From Tieghemostelium lacteum (lineage: Eukaryota > Evosea > Eumycetozoa > Dictyosteliales > Raperosteliaceae), in the NCBI GenBank assembly GCA_001606155.1, contig LODT01000031.1, forward strand, positions 496,001-560,000: DNA of 64,000 nt, in the 5' to 3' direction. The translations under genes were made by a program, and so were the position numbers. Below the pieces are notes generated by a model. That model saw only the letters and a program-made list of their open reading frames with translations, had not been told where the DNA came from and made no database searches. Of the stretch, positions 56,393 through 64,000 are shown in pieces (positions within the stretch are counted from its first letter, which is position 1; each line of letters begins with the position of its first letter).

Positions 56393-56776
56393 AATTTTAA
56401 AAAAATAGTATTCTTAAATGTTTTAAATTGTAATAAAATACACACACACTACTATATTTTATATTGATTTGTCAAACAATTGTGCGCCTTTTTAGTTGAT
56501 TATCAATTTAAGTGTTAAGAAAAATCAAAAAATGGTGGCTTTACAATTCAAATAAAATTTTTGCAATGGACTATTTATAAAGAATTTTTTAATTAAAAAA
56601 AACATTTATAAAGTTAAGAGTTATCTAAAAATATATAAGTGTGGTGTAGATTGTTATTTTAGATCTAAAAACTGATCAAAAAAAAACCACACTCCAACTT
56701 TTTTTTTTTTTTAATTTTATTTACATCAAGGTTAAAAATAATATTATTATATTATATAATTAGACAGATTTAAAGA
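56393..56776. other. Promoter spacer of the RasGEF gene
   Basis: AT-rich spacer with a T run at 56700-56712 before the next start, and CA/GT snippets (CACACACAC near 56441, GTGTGGTG near 56639). No RNA or coding signal. Confidence 0.4.
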
Positions 56777-59700
56777 ATGGGTAATATAAATTCAATTCTA
56801 AATCAAGATAGATTTAGAATTGATAATACCTCATTGATGATTGAAGATTGTAAACTAAAGAAAAAGAATGTAGTTGATTATATCAAACAGTTGGCATACC
56901 ACTATCCAATGATTAATACATTAGATATTAGAGATTGTAAACTAAAATCATTGCCACCTAGTATCACTCAGATTGGTAATTTACATACATTGATACTTGT
57001 AAATAATAAACTATCTGAATTACCATGGTCACTACCATCAAGTACACAGTCAACAGCATCGATTGCCAATGACAATCTACAGAAACTAGATTTATCACAA
57101 AATCATTACTCAAAATTCCCATCTTGTGTATTGGTTCTTCAGAATCTCACATCATTGGTAATGGATAATAATCAACTGTCGGATTTAGAGATTCAAATGT
57201 CAAGTAACAGTGGTAGTCATCCATTTATAGCATGTAAATTAAAAGAGTTAAGACTTGCAAATAATAATTTTCAACAGTTTCCAGATTTGATTACTGATTT
57301 GGTAACTCTACAGATATTAGATATCAGTGGTAACAGTTTATCTACCATTCCCAGTAGTTTTTCAAAAATGTCAGCATTGAGATATCTCAATTTGAAATCC
57401 AACAAGTTTACATCGTTTCCAGCTAATATCTGTACACTTAGTCAACTGACTCACTTGAACTTGTCCTATAACTCTATACAGATAAACAAGAGTAATACAC
57501 TGGGTCTCAGTTTCCTACCAAGTCTAGAGAAATTGGAACTCCAACACAACAAATTTGGAGTGTTTCCAACGGATATCTGTGATATTCAGTCTTTGAAAAT
57601 CTTAAAGATTCAAAATAATGATTTTGATCAGGTTCCTGACCAAATAGGTAACCTTGTAAACTTGGTTGAACTTTTCTTGACTGAGAACTCATTGACTACA
57701 CTACCACCTAGAATTGGTGACTTGGTCAGTCTGAAGAAACTCTATTTGGAATTTAACAAAATAAGTAAGTTACCTGTGGAATTCAAAAAGTTGGTAAAGT
57801 TGAATATCTTGATTATGCACAGTAACGATATCAAACAGTTCCCTTCTGAGTTGTTGTCTATGAAACATCTCTTACGACTTTCACTAGACGACAATCCATT
57901 ACCTGAGATGAAACAAATAAAGAATCATGATGGTGGTGCTATTGGGTATCTTAAACAGCTACAAAATGCATTGAATCCTGATTCTGGATCACATGCAAGC
58001 AGAAAGGAATCAATGAACAAGAGTAAAAAGAAAAAGACTCTAAATAGTAACACTCTATCAAGAGCACTCTACAGAGGTAATTCTAATGTAGACAATGAAG
58101 TTATAGCCACCAACACCAATAATAATAATAACAGTAATTCTCTAAATGATATTATTGTAAGTTCAAGTATTCAGGAATATGAAGATGAAATTCAAAAAAT
58201 TATTCAAGAACAAAATCAAACTAAACAACGTCGTTCCAGTGTATTCGTACCACCTACAACTGAAATTCAACCAAAATCACCTAGAATGGCTACATCAACA
58301 CCTAGTTCATCAATATTAACTAGTACACCATCACAAGCACAATTTACACCAATTTCACAATCAGGGTCTATATCATCACCTTCATTATTGACATCTACAA
58401 ATAACTTGGCATATTCACTTCAACAGAGTACCACAAACTTTGGATCATCAGGAAGCAGTTTCTTAATGACTAGTACTGCAAATCCTGGACAATCTAATAC
58501 CAGCAGTGGTATGAATAATTCAGGTGGTTTAGCTCCAAATCGTGTAATTAATTTAGGAACTTCTTCTTCGACACTTGGACTTCTTCCAAATAGCTCACCA
58601 GTTCAAACTACAACTCCAATTTCAACACAATTATCACAAATTCCATTGAGTGATAATAATGTACCTTCATTTTCAAAATTTAAACCAGTGTTTGAACAGT
58701 TACTAGAAGACCAAGATTTCTCCAAAAAGAAAAGAGAAAATCTTCAAAAGTTATCTAAACAGGAGAAATGGAATCTACTATTGCAATATAAAAACTCTAC
58801 ACTTAAGATGCTACATTATAAACCCATTGACACTAATTCACCTCCACAGAGTTCCACTACACCAACTTCTAGTGGTTCATTCTTGGGATCACCAGTTATG
58901 GTCTCTCAACCTAGTAGTACAAGTTCCACACCACCATTACCACAAAAATCATCTTCTATCCTACCAACACTGGTCAGCAACTTAAACTTGAAACAAGCCA
59001 TTCAGAATCAGTTCCAAGGCGGTAGCCAAAATGTACACATGTTTGCAACTGCTAAATTCTATTGTGAATATCTGACTACTGAAACACCTGAAATCAATAT
59101 TCTCAAAGATCTCTACGAGCTATTGAAAGAAGGTGGTACTGAGATTTCATCATTTATCGATAATGGTGGTATTGATAAGATACTTACTGTTCTAAAATAC
59201 AATATTGATAATCCAGAGACCCAGGATCAGGAGAAAGTTGGGTTCTGTTTGTTAATACTTAAACTATTGGTAGAGGTTGCAACCAAGAGTGTACTTATTA
59301 CTGAGAATAGTATTGCTACCATTTCCATGCTTTTGAATTCCGATAGTTATCATATAATATCCATCATTTTGGATATCTATGATGAAGTTGTACAGGTTCC
59401 CAATATCGGATCTAATATAATCATTGAATCTCTAACAAGATTCCAAAAGAGTAAACATCTCTCCTCTCCCTATGTACCACTAATTGCATTACTAAAGAAC
59501 CCAATTTACGAGGTTTTCACCAAATCTATTATATTCAAGATTATCAATACCCTCATTTACTCATTCCACATTCTAGAGGAGAGATTCACCATCACTTGTC
59601 AGTTTATGAAACTTGGTATTCTGGATATCATCAGAAACCTCAGACCATTCTGTAGCAATCATCTCAATGAACATCTTAAATTTGAATTGGACATGTTTGA

Positions 59701-62383
59701 AGAGGTTCTTGACAATGATGAAACTGAATTGATAAAGAAAATTGGCAGAAAAGAGGTTTTAAGAAGAATGTCAAATGAGGAATCATCAACCTCACAAGAT
59801 ACCCAACAAACTGCAATGGCAACCTCAACAGATCAATATGTACACGTTGTCATGGTATCTGCAGGTTACGGTGATTTTAAAATCAAATTGACAGATAAAA
59901 CCACCTATAGTGATATAACTAGTTTTATTCAATCTAGATACCAACTAAAATCTGATATCTCCAAATATGGTCTATTTTTACCATCCATTGGAAACACTGA
60001 AAATACTGATCAATCTAAATGGGTAGATGAATCTAAAACTCTTGTTGAAAATTCCCTATCTGGTGAGGTATGTATTCATCAATTATCACCTTATATTCAA
60101 TTAATAGTATTAATATTGGTAATAATAGATTGTTGAATTTAGAATGAAGCATGTTAAAGTTAAAGTTATAATTTCAATGTCATCTATAACCCCTACTAAA
60201 GATGATGATATCAAAGTTTCAGAGATTTTAATTGATCCACAAATGAAATGTTTTGAAATTGTAAATTATCTACGTACTAAATTAGATCCAACTAATCCAG
60301 CTCATTTGACACTTCTTTCAAGTAGTCAGGAGTTTGAAGAGGAATCTGTTGACTCTGAATCTGATGTCTATGGTATCTACCACTTCCAATCCATTAATGA
60401 CTACCAACAAGGACAATGGTGGCCACTGAATTCCAGATTGTTGGAATTCAAATTTACAGACTATCTCGAAATTAAACTTCGTCAGAGATGCATTAGAATT
60501 GGTTTCAAATCAGGAAATGAAAAACTCTTTAAATTTGATCCATATCAGACTATTAGTTATCTTACTAAACTAATCACCATTGAGATTGGGTTAAAACTAA
60601 ACAGTGAAGATTATGGTCTACATTTTGAATCGTCATCTGCAAGTCAAGGTAACTTGTCTCTTAGTAAAATTGGTAAATGGCTCGAACCTGAAAAACTGTT
60701 GTTTGAGTACCCAAACATCAAGAATCACCTCATTTACTTTAAATTCAGACCAAGAATTATCAGTGTTACTATATCTGCTGAATCTGGTATTTCAGTGACT
60801 TCTTCAACTACAGATTTCAAAAACAACATGTCCATCAGTCAGATTATTGAAAGTGTCTGTGCTAGTAATAATTTAGATCCTTCTTTATATTCACTCTATA
60901 AATCGAATCCAGAAGGACAAAAGATTAAGTTATTGTCTAGACAAAACTCTCTTCGTGACCAGAACATAAACAGTAGTGACTATCTTCTACTGACATCAAA
61001 ACAGAAGGATTTACCATCAGATTTCAATATCTGGGATGAACCAGTAGACTCTCCTGACAATATCAGAATGACAAATTCCAATAAGATCTCATCCATCTCC
61101 ATCAACAAACTAATTGAAAAGCTAACATCTATTGATAATACAATGGATATTTCAAGTCTTAGAAACACTTTTCTCACTACCTATAGATCATTCATTACCC
61201 CTCAAATTCTTTTGAGTAAACTATTGGAGAGATACACCATTCCAACTGACTTTAACAAGGAAAAGGGTGACCAAATTCAAAGAAAAGTCAGAACACTATT
61301 TAAAGCATGGGTTGATACTGAAACTAAAGTTGATAGAGCTGAAGTTCTAACACTGATATCAAATAATCTACCATCTCAAACTGCAGATGATGATGGCTCT
61401 AAAGAGTTATTTGAATTCCTTTCAGAGTTGATAAACTCAAAATCCTATGATCAACAACCTGTAATTCCAATCAATAATATAGTTGATCTACCAAAAACTA
61501 AAGTATGTATTATATATAAACCACACCCAAAATAACTATTACTAACTATAATTGAAAAACAACTATAGGTATCAAAAGATGGGTTCAGTTTAGGTATTTT
61601 GGATTATGATGAGGTTGAAATTGCAAAACAGATTACTCTGTTATTGTTCCCAATTTTCTCAAAAATTGAAATTTCAGAACTCATTGGTATGAAATGGTGT
61701 AAAAACCCTAACATGACACCAAATATTACAGAGTCCACAACAATATTTAATAAGCTCGCTAATTGGGTTAGTTACTCGATAGTTAGTCAATCAAAGATTA
61801 GGGAGAGATCCTATGTCATGACTAAACTCATAAAGATTGCCAATTACTTTTTTGAACTAAAGAATTTCTTTTGCTTGATGGCTGTTATTAGTGGTCTAAA
61901 TACTTCAGCAGTACTTCGTCTAAAATACACCAAAAACAAATTATCCAAGAATTCAAAACAAAATCTTGAGGAATTAGAACAGATAATGTCAACTAGTGCA
62001 GGATTAAAGAATTACAGACCTGTTTTAGCAGAGTCTCAACCACCTTGTATACCATTTATGTATGTACTCTACCATTCATTTAAAGATTATATCAAATTCT
62101 AATATTTTTTATCATTATTAGTGGCATTGTATTATCTGATTTAGTTTTTATTGAAGAAGGTAATACTCAACTGGATGAAACTAGAATTAATTATAAGAAA
62201 TTGGAATATATTTACAATTCAGTTGCAACAGTTCAGAAATATTCAATTGTACCTTATCAATTTAAACCTGTACAAACTATTCAAAAATTCTTTTTAGACT
62301 ATAAGGTTACAAATGACAAAGAGTTACATGAACTTTCATTAAAATGTGAGCCAAGAGGTGCAACCAGAACAATGATTGAATAA
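56777..62383 (+). CDS. LRR / GBD-FH3 / talin F0-F1-like / RasGEF multidomain protein
   Basis: Four exons, 56777..60067, 60129..61502, 61569..62059 and 62122..62383; introns of 61, 66 and 62 bp (all GTATGT...TAG); 1805 residues. It starts MGNINS, a possible N-myristoylation signal. Leucine-rich repeats occupy ~40-395 (for example LQILDISGNSLSTIPSSF). After a low-complexity linker, residues ~633-1000 resemble the formin GBD/FH3 armadillo region (KQEKWNLLLQYKNS, ISSFIDNGGIDKILTVL). At ~1017-1395 come four ubiquitin-like units in the order of talin F0-F1 repeated twice (SKYGLFLPSIGN...EGIVEFRMKHVKVKV; EDYGLHFES...KIGKWLEPEKLLFEYP). RasGEF_N starts near 1414 (LRNTFLTTYRSFITPQ), and the CDC25 catalytic domain fills 1556-1805 (ANYFFELKNFFCLMAVISGLN). 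Probably a Rho-family-controlled activator of Ras or Rap at the membrane or cortex. Confidence 0.88.
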
Positions 62384-62790
62384 ACATATATATAAATAAA
62401 GACAAACAATTGCTTGCTTATCGTCACTATTAAGATTCTTAATTTCATATGCCTGTAAATCTTGAACTTCCTCATTAATAATAACACCTTGATTATCATC
62501 TAGAGAATTCATATTATTACCACTATTAAATAAAATTTATTGTTTACAGTCATGTTTGGTTGATGGTTGAAATTCAATTTTCTTATTCATTATTGACTCA
62601 TCTTCATATCTGTAGCCGTAACGATAGTATCTATCATTACTCTCACACCTCAGACCATCTCAGATCACATCATATATCTATTATTCCGATCTCAACCCTG
62701 TTATTCGTATTCATAAAATAAAGACTATCATAATACATATTCATCTTAGTTATACAAACATCGTTTAGTCTTTATATTTATCCAATACGT
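62384..62790. other. Convergent spacer with coding-like remnants on the minus strand
   Basis: Two short minus-strand frames look like protein but have no complete gene around them: about 62541-62650 (ending ...NKKIEFQPSTKHDCKQ) and about 62340-62511 (starting MNSLDDNQGVI). See findings. The rest is AT-rich. Confidence 0.4.
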
Positions 62791-64000
62791 TTACAATATC
62801 CATTCATCTTCTTCATCTTCTTCTTCATCTTCTTCATCATCTTCATCATCTTCATCTTCATCATCATCTTCATCTTCTTCATCTTCATCATCATCTTCTT
62901 CTTTTTCTTCATTACCTCGTAAGGTTATAGGCAAATTGGAGTCATCAGATTCATCAGATTCATCAGATTCATCAGATTCATCAGATTCATCAGATTCATC
63001 AGATTCATCAGATTCATCATATTCATCAGAATCATCATATTCATCAGAATCATTATATTCATCAGAGTCATCAACATAATAATGGTCACTTGTATCGTCA
63101 TCATCATGTATACCACCACATTTTGGGCATCTATTTTGTTGAGATTTCTTAAAATGACTTAACCAAAATTGTTTGAAAAGGAATCTTTCTCTAAAATCAT
63201 CATCAAAATCATCATCATCTTCATCATCATTATATTCATCATCATAATCACTATAACTATAGCCTTCAGATGAATCATCACTATAATGGTTATCACCCAT
63301 TTCTAGATTCTCTTTGGTAACTATATAGTTATCAATAGAAATTATCATAGCTCTGTTTGGTTTATCCAAATACTTTTGTACCAATGATTTAATTTCCTTA
63401 TCACGACGAGCATCATTCATTCTGTATCCAATCAACAACTGAAGTGTATCATTTAGCAACAAAGCTTCAAAAAGTACAACACCTAGTAAGTTGGTATTGT
63501 ATCCACGTATATCCAGTGTTTTCAATACTTTGTTTTCTTTAATCAATCTGACTATTTCTTTTGATTCAATCATGTAGGCATGTGGAATACTTAAGTGTGT
63601 AATGGTTTGATTTTTAACCATCTCAGCACACAAAAACTCAGTAAGACCTTCTTCAGCCAAAGTGCCAGAGAATATCAATGTATGCAATTTAGGCATTTTA
63701 GTAAGGAGATTAGTTATCAAATCTCTTGACATTAAATCATGTAATCTTCTGAATTTCAATACCTGTAGTACATTATTACCATTGAATACTGATGAAAAAT
63801 AATTGGCACAAATGATGGGAATTTTATCCTGTTCATGATAAGCTTTAATGTGAAGACATACCAATGTTCTGTTTTCCTGGAGAGCTTTAACAAACTTTTT
63901 CATTTCCACGTCTGAATCATAGGTTTCAATTTTTCTGAAATTGGGACAATCCTTATCAATTGCAGGCTGAAAACTAAATGCAGTTGATAGTCTTTTCAGA
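62791..64000 (-). CDS. LRR-type protein with acidic Asp/Glu/Ser tail (5' end outside window)
   Basis: The frame is open to the right edge (reading LKRLSTAFSFQPAIDKDC just inside it), so the gene begins beyond the window. About 400 residues are visible. The first half is leucine-rich-repeat-like, with a ~28-residue rhythm: ENRTLVCLHIKAY, NNVLQVLKFRRL, MPKLHTLIFSGT, NQTITHLSIPHA, NKVLKTLDIRGY and NDTLQLLIGYRM. This suits a protein-interaction surface of the ribonuclease-inhibitor type. Then come an acidic Asp/Tyr/Ser region, a possible half zinc finger (CPKCGGIH), a pure (Asp-Glu-Ser)n tract and a terminal Asp/Glu run of ~40 residues ending EWIL. Function unknown; acidic tails of this kind occur in histone-binding and nucleolar proteins. 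Confidence 0.75.
   Translation of the reverse strand, partial: LKRLSTAFSFQPAIDKDCPNFRKIETYDSDVEMKKFVKALQENRTLVCLHIKAYHEQDKIPIICANYFSSVFNGNNVLQVLKFRRLHDLMSRDLITNLLTKMPKLHTLIFSGTLAEEGLTEFLCAEMVKNQTITHLSIPHAYMIESKEIVRLIKENKVLKTLDIRGYNTNLLGVVLFEALLLNDTLQLLIGYRMNDARRDKEIKSLVQKYLDKPNRAMIISIDNYIVTKENLEMGDNHYSDDSSEGYSYSDYDDEYNDDEDDDDFDDDFRERFLFKQFWLSHFKKSQQNRCPKCGGIHDDDDTSDHYYVDDSDEYNDSDEYDDSDEYDESDESDESDESDESDESDESDESDDSNLPITLRGNEEKEEDDDEDEEDEDDDEDEDDEDDEEDEEEDEEDEWIL
62797..62910 (-). repeat. TTC/ATC-rich tract coding poly-Asp/Glu
   Basis: Imperfect trinucleotide tract (TCATCTTCT-type units on the plus strand), giving the C-terminal run of Asp and Glu in the LRR-type protein. Confidence 0.7.
62940..63021 (-). 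repeat. 9-bp tandem repeat coding Asp-Glu-Ser
   Basis: About nine consecutive copies of TCATCAGAT (plus-strand reading) run with almost no variation, then decay into TATTCATCAGAATCATCA-type copies to about 63065. They encode DES/DEY units in the acidic tail. Near-perfect identity indicates recent slippage expansion. Confidence 0.85.

Noticed and set aside
62940-63065. Regular short repeats resembling a CRISPR or satellite array
   Set aside because: The period is 9 bp with no spacers and it is in frame within an acidic protein.

Overview
The window looks like nuclear DNA of a dictyostelid social amoeba. It is AT-rich, with homopolymeric Asn, Gln and Ser tracts in proteins, near-exclusive TAA stops, and short AT-rich introns that begin mostly GTATGT/GTAAGT/GTAGGT and end TAG. 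The spacers are very AT-rich and carry oligo-T runs. Protein-coding spacing is tight (spacers roughly 50 to 1500 bp). Coding bias is milder than I would expect for D. discoideum itself, so another dictyostelid is likely; I cannot name the species from sequence alone. I found no mobile element, virus-like element, CRISPR array, tRNA or rRNA.

Layout. 1-9959: the 3' end of HMG-CoA synthase; a TRF4-type poly(A) polymerase (minus); an orphan two-lobed beta-rich protein; an orphan low-complexity protein (minus); acylaminoacyl-peptidase. 10221-20037: beta subunit of geranylgeranyltransferase I; a 1920-residue coiled-coil protein ending in four fimbrin-type CH domains (minus); an IQ/DH/PH Rho-GEF. 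20261-30754: an eEF2 paralogue with a degenerate GTPase domain; a TopBP1-like multi-BRCT protein (minus); an F-box/WD40 protein; two tandem short-chain dehydrogenases. 30971-38110: a RasGAP/Sec14/tandem PH-like protein (minus); a Rab GTPase (minus); an LDAH-type lipase; two small orphan or weakly assigned proteins. 38110-49412: an Hrq1-family helicase; prefoldin 2; small secreted and membrane proteins; a PAP2 lipid phosphatase; Mediator subunit 22; a secreted putative glycoside hydrolase. 49587-64000: a SET2-type H3K36 methyltransferase directly beside a histone H3 gene; dihydropyrimidine dehydrogenase; a very large LRR / formin-type GBD-FH3 / talin F0-F1-like / RasGEF protein; and an acidic LRR-type protein running off the right edge.

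There is no single operon-like system. The striking theme is small-GTPase and cytoskeleton signalling: RasGEF, RasGAP, RhoGEF, Rab, GGTase-I beta and a fimbrin-like actin binder. Most of these have domain combinations unlike the usual metazoan or yeast versions. Exon-intron structures were worked out by hand from splice motifs, reading-frame continuity and conserved motifs across junctions. Transcripts would be needed to confirm them.
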